From: Psychroflexus sp. MES1-P1E
Lineage (GTDB): Bacteria > Bacteroidota > Bacteroidia > Flavobacteriales > Flavobacteriaceae
Assembly: GCF_002836055.1 (NCBI RefSeq)
Contig: NZ_PJBS01000159.1
Span: 1-64,000 of the forward strand
Length of the DNA: 64,000 nt
Reading direction: 5' to 3'
Of the stretch, positions 43,121-52,271 are shown in pieces (position 1 is the stretch's first letter; each line of letters opens with the position of its first letter). The notes under the pieces were generated by a model, which saw nothing but the letters and a program-made list of their open reading frames with translations, was not told the DNA's origin and made no database searches. The translations under genes and the position numbers were made by a program.

Positions 43121-46100
43121 ATGAAAAAAAATTACTTTTTAATTATCTTATTTTTAATTGGTTTTGCGAGTACTGCTCAGGTGACGACCTCTACCATGTC
43201 AGGTTTAGTAAAAGACGATTCTGGCCTTACGCTTCCCGGAGCAAACATCGTTGCTACTCATGTTCCCACAGGATCTGTATACGGAGCAATGACCAATATC
43301 GATGGAAGATTTAGGATCAACAACATGAGAATAGGTGGGCCTTATACAGTCACTATTTCTTATGTTGGTTTTGAAACTAGGATCTTGGAAAATATCAACC
43401 TTGACCTTGGCGAAACGTTCAACATTGAAGCGGCCTTACTTATTTCTTCTAATGCCTTAGATGAAGTCACCATTACCGTATCTGAAAATCCTACGTTCTC
43501 AAGTCAGAGAACTGGAGCGGCAACTCAAATCACGAGTAGAGATTTAAAACGCTTACCCACCATTTCCAGATCAGCTCAAGATTTCACAAGGCTGGAACCT
43601 ACAGCAAGTGGAAATTCTTTTGGAGGTAGAAATGATCAATTCAACAACTTTACGTTAGATGGAGCTGTTTTCAATAATCCTTTTGGATTGGATTCACCAA
43701 CTCCTGGTGGTCAAACAGGGGCCCAGCCTGTCTCCTTAGATGCTATTGAGCAAATAAAGGTAACCACAGCACCTTATGATGTAACACTTTCTGGTTTTAC
43801 AGGAGCGTCTGTAAATGCGGTGACTAAAAGTGGTGATAACACCTTTAAAGGAACCGTATATTCTTTCTTTAGAAATGAAAATTTAACCGGTGGTAAAATT
43901 GAAGGTCAGGACGTTCCCAAAGCAGATCTAGAGCAACTACAATATGGAGTGAGTATTGGGGGGCCAATTGTCGAAAATAAATTATTTTTCTTTGCCAATT
44001 TTGAAAAAGATGATCGCACAGATCTTGGATCTCCATTTTCACCAAATAGAGGTACAGGAGCTATTAATGAGTCTAGAGTCTTAGCTTCAGATATGATTGC
44101 GGTTTCTCAAGCTTTGTCAGATTTGGGCTACGATACGGGACGTTTTGAAGATTTTAATTTCAATTCAGAATCTACCAAGGGAATTATTAAATTGGATTGG
44201 AATATCAATCAAAATCACAAAGCTGCTTTTATCTATAATTTCTTAAAAGCATCAAAAGATACTCCAGCCAACAGAACAGCTTTAGGCTTTAGAGGTCCAA
44301 GTCCTTCGGTTATTCAATTTGAGAATTCAGCCTATGAAATCAACAACAATCTCGATTCTTTTCAATTTGAATTGAATTCAACGTTTGGAAACGTTTCCAA
44401 TAAATTTCAAGCTGGTTATACTTATTTTGATGACTTTAGAAATCCAAATTCGACTCCAGCACCTCCTATTACAATACAAGACGGGAACGGATCCAATTAC
44501 ATCATTGCTGGACACGAACCTTTTTCTATCAATAATGAATTGCAACAAAAGGTTTTTCAAGTAACCAATAATGTCAATATTTTTGTGGGGGACCACTCGA
44601 TAACTATTGGAGGGGCTTTTGAACGATTCGAATTTGACAACTCCTTTAATTTAGCGGGTTATGATAATTTTGGTAATCCTAATTATTTTGGAACTTTTAA
44701 TCCTTATCCTTCCGTCGATGCATTTCTAGCAGATGCAAGTGCAGGCGCTCAGAGTGCAATTGCTCAAAATCTTGCTTTTGCTCAATCTACTTTCGAATCT
44801 AGAAATGCCAATGGAGTTGGACAAGATGGTGGATGGAGACTTTCTGAAACCAATGTAGGTCAGCTGTCTTTTTATGCTCAAGATGAATGGAGTATGACTG
44901 ACAATTTCAAGCTCACCTTTGGTTTGCGTTTAGATAAACCCTTATATTTTGACACCGACGAGAAGATTCAAGAGTATATAGATATCGATAATGGCGCTTC
45001 AGTGGATCCAACCACGGTCTATTTTGATCCTGAAACGAATGCAGAAACGACTTTAAATTCAACTCAATTACCTACAGATCAGTTTTTAATATCTCCTAGA
45101 ATGGGTTTCAATTGGGATGTTAGAAATGATAAAACCTTTCAGATTCGCGGTGGAACCGGAGTATTTACCGGTAGATTACCTTTTGTTTGGATCGGTAATC
45201 AGGTAAGTGGAGCCGATCAGGGATTTTTCCAAATCGTAGATCCAGACTTTAAATTTCCACAAGTTTGGAGAACCAATATTGGACTGGATTATAAATTTGA
45301 AAATGGTCTTATTGCAAGTACAGATATTTCCTATACGGAAGACATCAATGCCGCACATGTTCAAAACTGGGGACTCAAAGAGCCAACAGGAACTTTGGAA
45401 GGCGTAGACAGCAGAGCTATCTATAGAGCAGCAGATAAGGGCGAAAACGATGCGTATGTCTTTACAAATTCAAATAAAGGACGCATTTTTAATGCAGTAG
45501 GAACTTTGAAAAAGTTTTTTGATAATGGTCTCTATATTAGCACATCATATAGCTATTTGAATGCTAAAGATGTAAACTCTATAGAAGCAGAAATTACAGG
45601 AGATGCTTTTACCTTTAATCCAACAGTAGGAAATGCTAATAATGATGCGTTAGGCTTTTCCAAATATGGAGATACACATAGGTTTATAGCTGTAATTTCC
45701 AAAAATTGGGAATACGGGAAGAGTAAACAATGGGAAACTACCGTGTCTAGTTTTATAGAGTATGCTCAAGGTGGACGTTATAATTTTACCTACGGAGGAG
45801 ATATTAATAATGATGGGTCAGGTATAAATGATTTGCTTTATATCCCTTCGGTTCAGGAGTTAGATCAAATGACTTTTTCTGGTCTTGGACAAGCCGAGGC
45901 TTTCAACACTTTTATTGAAAATAACGACTATATGAGTGATAATCGAGGAAGTTATTTTGAACGTTATGGTGCTAAAGCTCCCTGGAGAAGTACAGTGGAT
46001 ATTAAAATACTTCAAGATTATAATTTTAAAGTTAGCGATACAAAATTCAATACAATCCAGATAAGTCTTGACATCTTGAACTTTGGAAATTTATTGAATT

Positions 46101-46276
46101 CAGATTGGGGTGTCGTTCAAGAACCATTTAATCAACAGCCTATAGGTGTTGTAGTGGATCCTGCGACCAATGAACCAGTATATACTTACAATGAGAATAG
46201 AGTAGATACCTTTGCAGTTAACACTAGTTTACTCTCTAGATGGAGAATGCAAGTTGGGTTGCGTTACATTTTTTAA
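43121..46276 (+). CDS. TonB-dependent receptor, Oar-like, with carboxypeptidase-regulatory domain
   Basis: 1051 residues. Signal peptide MKKNYFLIILFLIGFASTAQ. CarboxypepD_reg domain (about 25-110: MSGLVKDDSGLTLPGANIVA, ..GRFRINNMRIGGPYTVTI). Plug domain (about 120-235: RDLKRLPTISRSAQDFTRLEP, FTLDGAVFNNPFGLD, LDAIEQIKVTTAPYDVTLSGF). A long 22-strand barrel ends RWRMQVGLRYIF with the terminal Phe. The family imports a large ligand or peptides through the outer membrane using TonB-ExbBD; Oar-like members lack a known substrate. No SusD or transporter partner is adjacent. Terminator follows. Confidence 0.93.
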   Translation: MKKNYFLIILFLIGFASTAQVTTSTMSGLVKDDSGLTLPGANIVATHVPTGSVYGAMTNIDGRFRINNMRIGGPYTVTISYVGFETRILENINLDLGETFNIEAALLISSNALDEVTITVSENPTFSSQRTGAATQITSRDLKRLPTISRSAQDFTRLEPTASGNSFGGRNDQFNNFTLDGAVFNNPFGLDSPTPGGQTGAQPVSLDAIEQIKVTTAPYDVTLSGFTGASVNAVTKSGDNTFKGTVYSFFRNENLTGGKIEGQDVPKADLEQLQYGVSIGGPIVENKLFFFANFEKDDRTDLGSPFSPNRGTGAINESRVLASDMIAVSQALSDLGYDTGRFEDFNFNSESTKGIIKLDWNINQNHKAAFIYNFLKASKDTPANRTALGFRGPSPSVIQFENSAYEINNNLDSFQFELNSTFGNVSNKFQAGYTYFDDFRNPNSTPAPPITIQDGNGSNYIIAGHEPFSINNELQQKVFQVTNNVNIFVGDHSITIGGAFERFEFDNSFNLAGYDNFGNPNYFGTFNPYPSVDAFLADASAGAQSAIAQNLAFAQSTFESRNANGVGQDGGWRLSETNVGQLSFYAQDEWSMTDNFKLTFGLRLDKPLYFDTDEKIQEYIDIDNGASVDPTTVYFDPETNAETTLNSTQLPTDQFLISPRMGFNWDVRNDKTFQIRGGTGVFTGRLPFVWIGNQVSGADQGFFQIVDPDFKFPQVWRTNIGLDYKFENGLIASTDISYTEDINAAHVQNWGLKEPTGTLEGVDSRAIYRAADKGENDAYVFTNSNKGRIFNAVGTLKKFFDNGLYISTSYSYLNAKDVNSIEAEITGDAFTFNPTVGNANNDALGFSKYGDTHRFIAVISKNWEYGKSKQWETTVSSFIEYAQGGRYNFTYGGDINNDGSGINDLLYIPSVQELDQMTFSGLGQAEAFNTFIENNDYMSDNRGSYFERYGAKAPWRSTVDIKILQDYNFKVSDTKFNTIQISLDILNFGNLLNSDWGVVQEPFNQQPIGVVVDPATNEPVYTYNENRVDTFAVNTSLLSRWRMQVGLRYIF

Positions 46277-46297
46277 AATAAAACAATGAACAAAAGG

Positions 46298-46330
46298 AAG
46301 ATCGGTAGACCAACTACCGATCTTTTTTTA
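46298..46330 (+). terminator. Terminator after TonB receptor
   Basis: Perfect 11-bp stem AAGATCGGTAG (46298-46308) / CTACCGATCTT (46314-46324), loop ACCAA, then TTTTTTTATTTTT. Confidence 0.92.
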
Positions 46331-46341
46331 TTTTTGCAATT

Positions 46342-46815
46342 ATGAAATACGAAAGACTTACACAGGAACAGCTTAAGGAAATGAACAAAGAATTTATTAA
46401 TTTCTTGGCAAGCCAATCTATCACCAATGAAGAATGGGAGGATATCAAAACCAACAAACCGCAGGTGGCAGAAGATGAATTGGATGTATTTAGTGATTTG
46501 GTTTGGGAAGGGGTGTTGAATAACGTTAATTACCTAGAACATTTCTCTCCACAACAGTTGTTTCTTTTTGAATTTACAGATCAGCATATAGATCTTATAG
46601 GTATTAAAATTCAAAATGAAACTGTTGATATCAATACTAAACAAGGTTTCCAATGGCTTCGGGATAGTTTGTTGAATGAGGATGTAAATATCTACACGTC
46701 TAGAAAAGCTTTAAGTGAGGACAGGAATAAGGATATTTTTGCACTGATTAAACAAGGAGCACACATTACCAAAGGCAAACTTTATCAATATTTTAGTGGT
46801 ATGGTTGAAAAGTAA
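46342..46815 (+). CDS. Conserved hypothetical protein, possibly DUF6495
   Basis: 157 acidic residues, no signal or membrane segment, mostly helical. Starts MKYERLTQEQLKEMNKEFIN; other landmarks are WEGVLNNVNYLEHFSPQQLFL and DIFALIKQGAHITKGKLYQYF. I recall a flavobacterial family named DUF6495 located near hisS, and this protein fits in size and place, but I cannot confirm it. 37 bases separate it from hisS on the same strand. Function unknown. Confidence 0.7.
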   Translation: MKYERLTQEQLKEMNKEFINFLASQSITNEEWEDIKTNKPQVAEDELDVFSDLVWEGVLNNVNYLEHFSPQQLFLFEFTDQHIDLIGIKIQNETVDINTKQGFQWLRDSLLNEDVNIYTSRKALSEDRNKDIFALIKQGAHITKGKLYQYFSGMVEK

Positions 46816-46852
46816 CTATATTTTAGCTTTTTTATAATTTTTAGAACAACAC

Positions 46853-48226
46853 ATGGCAAGCAAGGCGTCAATACCAAAAGGGACTCGTGATTTCTCTCCA
46901 CTTGAAGTGAGCAGAAGACACTATATCATCTCTGCAATTGAAAAGCATTTTAAAACCTTTGGCTTTCAACCGATAGAAACTCCGACATTCGAGAATTCTG
47001 AAACCCTGATGGGAAAATATGGTGATGAAGGAGATCGTCTTATTTTTAAGATATTGAATTCTGGAGATTTTTTAAGAAAATTAAATTCAGAGGTTTATAA
47101 GTCCCAAGATAGCCTGAAATTATCGACTCTAATTTCAGAAAAGGCTCTAAAGTACGACCTTACTGTTCCCTTTGCAAGGTACGTGGTGCAACACCAAAAC
47201 GAAATCGACTTTCCGTTTAAACGCTATCAAATTCAATCTGTCTTTAGAGCAGATCGACCTCAGAAAGGAAGATTCAGAGAGTTTTTACAATGCGATGCCG
47301 ATGTAATTGGGAGTGATAGTCTATGGCAAGAAGTAGAATTTATTCAGCTTTATGATGTTGTATTTTCAAGTTTAGGCTTAGAAGGGGTGACTATTAAAAT
47401 GAATAACAGAAAAATCCTTTCAGGACTAGCAGAAGTCATTGAAGAAAGTGACAAATTGATAGATTTTACTGTAGCCCTAGACAAGTTGGATAAAATAGGG
47501 GAGGAGGGCGTGAAAAAGGAAATGCTTGACAAAGGAATTTCTGAAAACGCTCTAAAAAACATTCAGCCTATTTTTAGCCTTGAAGGTGATTTTTCAACAA
47601 AAATTAAGCTTTTAAAATCTTTACTTTCTAATTCTGAAGTAGGCCAAAAGGGGATTCAAGAACTCGAATTTATAGAAAAGGCCCTGCAGTCCCTGCCTCT
47701 CAAGATGGCTAAATTGGACTTGGATGTGACTCTAGCTCGCGGACTCAATTACTACACGGGAGCTATTTTTGAAATTTCCGCCCCAGAAAAGGTCAAAATG
47801 GGATCGATAGGTGGCGGTGGAAGATACGATGATCTCACCGGTATTTTTGGGCTAAAGAAGATGAGTGGAGTAGGAGTTTCATTTGGACTAGATAGGATTT
47901 ATCTAGTCTTAGAGGAGTTGGGTTTATTTCCAAAGGCTATAGAGGAATCCACAAAAGTCTTGTTTATAAACTTTGGTGAAGAAGAAGCTTTGTATGCTTT
48001 GAAAGCGGTTAACGCTCTAAGAACTTCTTCTGTAGCTGCTGAATTATATCCCGATGCTGCTAAAATGAAAAAACAAATGACTTATGCTGATAAACGAAAT
48101 ATTCCTTATGTGGTTTTAGCGGGAAGTACTGAAATGGAATCTGAAGTTTACAATTTTAAAGACATGAACTCTGGAGAACAAGAATCATTTAATCTAGAAG
48201 AATTAATAAATAAACTATCAAATTAA
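46853..48226 (+). CDS. hisS: Histidyl-tRNA synthetase
   Basis: 457 residues, class II synthetase. Motif 1 region near PKGTRDFSPLE. Motif 2 reads VFRADRPQKGRFREFLQCDADVIG, split as RADRPQKGRFREF and QCDADVIG. The histidine motif is LARGLNYYTGAIFEI, with GSIGGGGRYDDLTGIF and motif 3 GVGVSFGLDRI. The C-terminal anticodon domain (about 370-457) has VAAELYPDAAKMKKQM. Charges tRNA-His with histidine in the cytoplasm. Probably in an operon with the DUF6495-like gene. A little longer than the about 420-residue E. coli enzyme. Confidence 0.97.
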   Translation: MASKASIPKGTRDFSPLEVSRRHYIISAIEKHFKTFGFQPIETPTFENSETLMGKYGDEGDRLIFKILNSGDFLRKLNSEVYKSQDSLKLSTLISEKALKYDLTVPFARYVVQHQNEIDFPFKRYQIQSVFRADRPQKGRFREFLQCDADVIGSDSLWQEVEFIQLYDVVFSSLGLEGVTIKMNNRKILSGLAEVIEESDKLIDFTVALDKLDKIGEEGVKKEMLDKGISENALKNIQPIFSLEGDFSTKIKLLKSLLSNSEVGQKGIQELEFIEKALQSLPLKMAKLDLDVTLARGLNYYTGAIFEISAPEKVKMGSIGGGGRYDDLTGIFGLKKMSGVGVSFGLDRIYLVLEELGLFPKAIEESTKVLFINFGEEEALYALKAVNALRTSSVAAELYPDAAKMKKQMTYADKRNIPYVVLAGSTEMESEVYNFKDMNSGEQESFNLEELINKLSN

Positions 48227-48298
48227 TAATGATCTCAACTTTTAACGCTTCATTAGATAATTTAAATGTGAATTTATAGTTATATTTAGTGAAAAATT

Positions 48299-48466
48299 AT
48301 GGGATCAACTGATAAATATAAAGGCATTAGACCTCAGAAGGATGGAGGCAAAGCTGAAAACGAATTGCATTTAGCTGATATGCATGGTGATGGTGTTCAT
48401 TTTGATAGAGAACTTTTAGCAAAAGCAAAACTTAAAGAACAATCTGATAAAGAAATAGAAGCTTAA
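48299..48466 (+). CDS. Small hydrophilic protein, unknown
   Basis: 55 residues from the ATG at 48299: MGSTDKYKGIRPQKDGGKAE at the start, then the His/Asp-rich DMHGDGVHFDRELLAKAKL and a charged helix. Coding-like composition, not overlapping another gene, 72 bases after hisS. I do not recognise the family. It may be a small metal-binding or stress protein; that is speculation. Confidence 0.5.
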   Translation: MGSTDKYKGIRPQKDGGKAENELHLADMHGDGVHFDRELLAKAKLKEQSDKEIEA

Positions 48467-48710
48467 GATAAGAGTAAAAATTAGAATGGTCCCAAGGTCT
48501 GTTAACTTCAAAGCTTTTTTTGTACTCGAAGGCTTAAACTTATGCCTTTTATATCCTGTAAAAAATGATGTAGTTTGAGCTTTATAGATATTAAAAACAT
48601 TTAAATAATAAGTTTGACTATGTTTAAAACTTTGATTATAAGTTATTTAGCAACAATATGAAGAGTTTATTTAAATGCCCTAAAAGTCTTTTTTCGAAAA
48701 ATTTATATAT

Positions 48711-48741
48711 AAAAAAACCTCACTAATAGTGAGGTTTTTTT
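48711..48741. terminator. Hairpin next to tRNA-Met
   Basis: Perfect 14-bp stem AAAAAAACCTCACT / AGTGAGGTTTTTTT with loop AAT (48711-48741). It lies 3 bases past the 3' end of the minus-strand tRNA and works for both directions. Confidence 0.88.
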
Positions 48742-48744
48742 ATG

Positions 48745-48818
48745 TAGCGTGGACGAGAATTGAACTCGTGACCTCCGAGTTATGAATCCGACGCTCTAAC
48801 CAACTGAGCTACCACGCC
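48745..48818 (-). tRNA. tRNA-Met (anticodon CAT)
   Basis: Full cloverleaf of 74 nt on the minus strand: acceptor GGCGTGG / CCACGCT (first pair is G-U), D-arm GCTCAGTTGGTTAGAGC, anticodon loop TTCATAA giving CAT, and T-arm with the TTCAATTC loop, ending in discriminator A. CCA is not encoded. A G1-U72 pair with this D-arm points to elongator Met rather than the initiator (which would have a mismatched 1-72). A CAT-anticodon tRNA-Ile2 cannot be fully excluded without covariance scoring. Confidence 0.93.
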
Positions 48819-48945
48819 ATTTAAGTTTTGCAAAGATAATATTATCTTTTGCTTTAACAAATTTGATTGTACAATAATTTTAAATAAAGTTTTTATTCTT
48901 CACGCAATTATCCATATATTGCTTTTCAAAATAAAATTTAGTGCA

Positions 48946-49338
48946 ATGAGTGATAAAGTAAAATACGAGATGGAATTTCCTATACAGGTTTCCCCATCTT
49001 TGCTATACCAATATATTTCAACACCTTCTGGATTAAGCGAGTGGTTTGCGGACAATGTAAATTCCAGAGGCGAGTTATTTACATTTATGTGGGAAGGGAG
49101 CGAAGAGGAAGCAAAACTTCTCTCTAAAAAAGCAGACGATAGAATCAAGTTAAGATGGACTGAAGATGAAGAAGAGGGCTTAAATTACTTCTTTGAAATG
49201 AAAATTCAAGTAGATGAGATCACTAAAGACGTCTCTTTGATGATTACAGATTTTGCTGAAGAAGGCGAAGAAGATGAGGGCAAGATGCTTTGGGATAACA
49301 TGGTATCAGGTTTAAAACAAATTCTAGGATCTTCTTAA
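48946..49338 (+). CDS. START-like/AHSA1-fold domain protein
   Basis: 130 residues from the ATG at 48946 (an open frame begins 27 bases upstream, but the family begins MSDKVKYEMEFPIQVSPSLL). The SRPBCC/START-like fold is seen: YQYISTPSGLSEWFADNV, MWEGSEEEAKLLSKK, KLRWTEDEEEGLNYFFEMKI and a C-terminal helix GKMLWDNMVSGLKQIL. Very acidic. Ligand and role unknown; likely cytoplasmic. Followed by the class IV aminotransferase 13 bases on, a conserved flavobacterial pairing. Confidence 0.85.
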   Translation: MSDKVKYEMEFPIQVSPSLLYQYISTPSGLSEWFADNVNSRGELFTFMWEGSEEEAKLLSKKADDRIKLRWTEDEEEGLNYFFEMKIQVDEITKDVSLMITDFAEEGEEDEGKMLWDNMVSGLKQILGSS

Positions 49339-49351
49339 AATCAAACACGTT

Positions 49352-50206
49352 ATGAAAGTAAGTTTTAATGGTGATCTTTTACCATCTGATGAAGCAACAC
49401 TAAATCTCAATAACAGAGGTTATAATTATGGCGATAGTCTCTTTGAAACTATGAGAGTCATTAATTCTAAAATTATGTTTTGGGAATCCCATTACTTTAG
49501 ATTAATGTCATCTATGAGAATCTTAAGAATGTCTATCCCGATGAACTTTTCCCCAGAATTTCTTGAAGAAAAAATCATAGAGCTTATAAAAGCTAATGAT
49601 TTAGGGTCTTCACCTGTTCGCATTAAAATTAATATCCATAGAGAAGCAGGGGGTTATTATACACCCGAAAGAAATTCAATTGGTTATTTTATAAGTGCAA
49701 AACCTTTAGATGGTGCTTTTTTTACAATTAGTGATGATCCTTATGAAGTGGAGTTATTCAAAGATCATTATGTGCTTTCTGGGATGCTTTCGACGATTAA
49801 GTCTAACAATAAGTTGGTAAATATTTTAGCAGGGATCTATGCTAAAGAAAATGGATTTGATAATTGTTTCTTAATCAACCAAAATAAATCAGTACTTGAA
49901 ATGACCAATGGTAATGTATTCATTATTAAGGGGCAAAACATAAAAACACCGCCATTATCTGATGGATGTTTGAATGGAATTATCAGAAAACAGCTTATAG
50001 AAATACTCAATAAATCTGAAGACTTCACTTTAAAAGAGGAGTCTGTTTCTCCTTTTGAACTTCAAAAGGCAGATGAAATATTCTTTACCAATGCCATACA
50101 AGGAATTCAATCGATTACTAAATATAGAAAGAAGACGTATACCAATACAGTGGCTAGAAACCTTGTTGGAAAGCTAAATGCTAAAGCAAGATTGGTAGAT
50201 ATTTAA
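49352..50206 (+). CDS. Class IV aminotransferase (4-amino-4-deoxychorismate lyase/branched-chain type)
   Basis: 284 residues, PLP fold type IV. Seen: LNNRGYNYGDSLFETMRV (N-terminal domain), REAGGYYTPE, the Schiff-base Lys in LSTIKSNNKLVNILAG, the PLP Glu in SVLEMTNGNVFII and the phosphate-binding GCLNGIIRKQL. Could be PabC (p-aminobenzoate for folate), D-amino acid or branched-chain aminotransferase; size and single-gene position fit a PabC-like role, but it is not settled. Its stop overlaps the convergent yqgE stop by 4 bases. Confidence 0.85.
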   Translation: MKVSFNGDLLPSDEATLNLNNRGYNYGDSLFETMRVINSKIMFWESHYFRLMSSMRILRMSIPMNFSPEFLEEKIIELIKANDLGSSPVRIKINIHREAGGYYTPERNSIGYFISAKPLDGAFFTISDDPYEVELFKDHYVLSGMLSTIKSNNKLVNILAGIYAKENGFDNCFLINQNKSVLEMTNGNVFIIKGQNIKTPPLSDGCLNGIIRKQLIEILNKSEDFTLKEESVSPFELQKADEIFFTNAIQGIQSITKYRKKTYTNTVARNLVGKLNAKARLVDI

Positions 50207-50766
50207 TTGTAGTTTGGGTTTTCAGGCGCATTGGACCAAATAAGATAATCTCCACCAAGTTTCTTCATTTTTTCTTGCCAGAATTGACCGTATTTCAGTG
50301 AGTTGAGAATGTCATTCGCCTTAGTCTCATAGTCTATGACCCAAGTATCCATATCGATTTCAGATTCTAATTGAGAAGGATCCCAGCCGGAATAGCCCAA
50401 GAAAAATTTAATGTTAGCCGAAGTAATTTGTCTAGTATTGATCAATTCTACGATAGTTTCAAATGAGCCTCCCCAGTAAATGCCCTCTTTGATTTTCACG
50501 CTTTTTAAAATGAGGTTAGGAACATTATGAATAAAGTATAAATTTTCCTGTTCAACAGGCCCTCCGTTAAAAATTTTAAAATTTTCCTCTATTTCAGGAA
50601 TCAATTCTCCAAGATTAATATCTAAAGGTTTGTTCAGAATAAAGCCTACTACACCTTCAGCATCCAAGTGGGCTAAGAGTATAACAGAGCGATTGAAAGT
50701 TAAATCGCCAATCGTAGAAGGTTCTGATACTAAAACATCTCCTCGGTGGGGTTGAAGTTTTTCCAT
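50203..50766 (-). CDS. YqgE/AlgH family protein
   Basis: 187 residues. Signature: GDVLVSEPSTIGDLTFNRSV, ILLAHLDAEGVVGFILNKPL, NGGPVEQENLYFIHNVPNL, GIYWGGSFETIVELI and FFLGYSGWDPSQLESEI. AlgH-like proteins are conserved but of unclear function, proposed to take part in redox or transcriptional control. Here it lies between HU (same strand, upstream) and the aminotransferase. Confidence 0.92.
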   Translation of the reverse strand: MEKLQPHRGDVLVSEPSTIGDLTFNRSVILLAHLDAEGVVGFILNKPLDINLGELIPEIEENFKIFNGGPVEQENLYFIHNVPNLILKSVKIKEGIYWGGSFETIVELINTRQITSANIKFFLGYSGWDPSQLESEIDMDTWVIDYETKANDILNSLKYGQFWQEKMKKLGGDYLIWSNAPENPNYN

Positions 50767-50823
50767 AGTGAACGTGTAAGATTTAACAATTTAACTAAAA
50801 GTATAAAAATTTATCAATAAAAA

Positions 50824-50849
50824 AAAGACCTTTTGAAAGAAAGGTCTTT
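50824..50849 (-). terminator. Terminator between hup and yqgE
   Basis: Perfect 10-bp stem AAAGACCTTT / AAAGGTCTTT with a 6-base loop, 31 bases after the HU stop on the minus strand. T-rich beyond the stem on the minus strand. Confidence 0.85.
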
Positions 50850-50879
50850 AATTTCTGAAGAAATGTAACTTTTATAATT

Positions 50880-51152
50880 TTAGTTAACTGCTTTTTGCAA
50901 ATCAGATCCAGCTTTAAATTTCACTACATTTTTAGCAGCAATTTTGATAGTCTTTCCAGTCTGTGGGTTTCTACCTTCACGAGCAGCTCTTTTAGATACC
51001 GACCAAGATCCAAATCCAACTAAAGATACACGATCTCCTTTTTTAAGAGCACCTTCTACATTTTCAAGAAAAGACTCCAATGCTTTTTTAGCTTCTGCTT
51101 TTGTAACACCGGCATCTTCAGCCATGGCATCAATTAAATTTGTTTTGTTCAT
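50880..51152 (-). CDS. hup: HU family DNA-binding protein
   Basis: 90 residues, HU/IHF fold. MNKTNLIDAMAEDAGVTKAE begins the helical part, and the beta-arm is FGSWSVSKRAAREGRNPQTG followed by KTIKIAAKNVVKFKAG and LQKAVN. RNPQTG with the arm tip Pro is the DNA-intercalating element. A homodimer bends and compacts DNA. Preceded by a textbook promoter at 51200-51229. Confidence 0.96.
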   Translation of the reverse strand: MNKTNLIDAMAEDAGVTKAEAKKALESFLENVEGALKKGDRVSLVGFGSWSVSKRAAREGRNPQTGKTIKIAAKNVVKFKAGSDLQKAVN

Positions 51153-51199
51153 AATTAAAATTTTAGATTTTGTTGATTAAACATCGTATTAACACATTA

Positions 51200-51229
51200 C
51201 AAATTTATATGGAAAATATTACTGTGCAA
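51200..51229 (-). promoter_or_regulatory. Bacteroidota promoter for hup
   Basis: On the minus strand: -33 TTG (51229-51227), 19-base spacer, -7 TAAATTTG (51207-51200). Both elements and the spacing fit the TTG-N19-TAnnTTTG pattern. The hup ATG at 51152 lies about 48 bases downstream. Confidence 0.85.
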
Positions 51230-51317
51230 GAGATTGCGGGTAAAATCCTTGCTGAATAGGCGAAAAATGGGCTTTTTTCTCCTATATCTTTAAAATAATC
51301 CAAGATTGAAATTGATT

Positions 51318-52271
51318 TTAACAAAATTGGTAATCACTTTTCCACTCCATTCCGTTGAGCAAGGCCTTCACTTCCATCTTCTTTTTCCCTGGAAATTGGA
51401 GTTCTTCGAGGTGTACGTATCCATTTTTTACAGCAACATCAATTGTTTTTATTTCAGTATTTAAGCCTGTTGATCCAATTTTCTTTTGATGGTCTGATAT
51501 CTCAAAGCTAGCCTTATACACTTTAATCTTTTTTATTTCATCTTCTATAGTAAGTTCAGTCCAAGCCACAGGAAAGGGGGATAAGCCTCTTATAAAATCA
51601 ACAATAGCATCCCCGGATTGTTTCCAATCGATTTTGGTATTCTCTTTTGTTAGCTTGGGAGCTGCTTTTAACTCAGAAATATTGGCTTGAGCTTGAGGCT
51701 CAACTTTAGCTTGTTCAATGGCCTTTACGGTTTCTATAACGACATCTGCTCCTAGAGTCATCAATTTGTCGTGTAAGGTCTCTACATTGTCTTTTTCAGC
51801 TATAGAAATAGACTTAGAGTCAATAATCTTTCCAGTGTCGATTTCTTCATCGATAAAAAAGGTAGTGACACCTGTCTTTTTTTCTCCATTAATAATTGCC
51901 CAATTGATTGGTGCTGCACCACGATACTGAGGAAGTAAAGAAGCATGAAGATTAAAAGTGCCATAATCGGGAAAATCCCAGACCGCTTTTGGAAGCATTC
52001 TAAAAGCCACCACTACAATCAAGTTGGGGTCTAAGCGTTTTAAATCATCTTGGAAATCTTCAGATTTTAAATTTGTAGGCTGCAAGACTTCCAAATCGTG
52101 ATGAAGCGCATAAGTCTTCACTGCAGAAGATTTCAATTGCTTACCACGTCCAGCTGGCTTATCTGGTGCAGTGACCACTCCAACAATATTAAAGCTGGAC
52201 GTTTGTAAACGATCTAAAATGCCAACAGCAAATTCTGGCGTTCCCATAAATAGTATTCGTAAGGTTCTCAT
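51318..52271 (-). CDS. fmt: Methionyl-tRNA formyltransferase
   Basis: 317 residues. FMGTPEFAVGILDRL, VTAPDKPAGRGKQL, the formyl-transfer motif NLHASLLPQYRGAAPINWAI and the catalytic Asp region SPFPVAWTELTI are all present. C-terminal OB-like domain (about 205-317) binds tRNA. Transfers formyl from 10-formyl-THF to Met-tRNA-fMet. Overlaps the recQ stop by 4 bases on the same strand. Confidence 0.96.
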   Translation of the reverse strand: MRTLRILFMGTPEFAVGILDRLQTSSFNIVGVVTAPDKPAGRGKQLKSSAVKTYALHHDLEVLQPTNLKSEDFQDDLKRLDPNLIVVVAFRMLPKAVWDFPDYGTFNLHASLLPQYRGAAPINWAIINGEKKTGVTTFFIDEEIDTGKIIDSKSISIAEKDNVETLHDKLMTLGADVVIETVKAIEQAKVEPQAQANISELKAAPKLTKENTKIDWKQSGDAIVDFIRGLSPFPVAWTELTIEDEIKKIKVYKASFEISDHQKKIGSTGLNTEIKTIDVAVKNGYVHLEELQFPGKKKMEVKALLNGMEWKSDYQFC

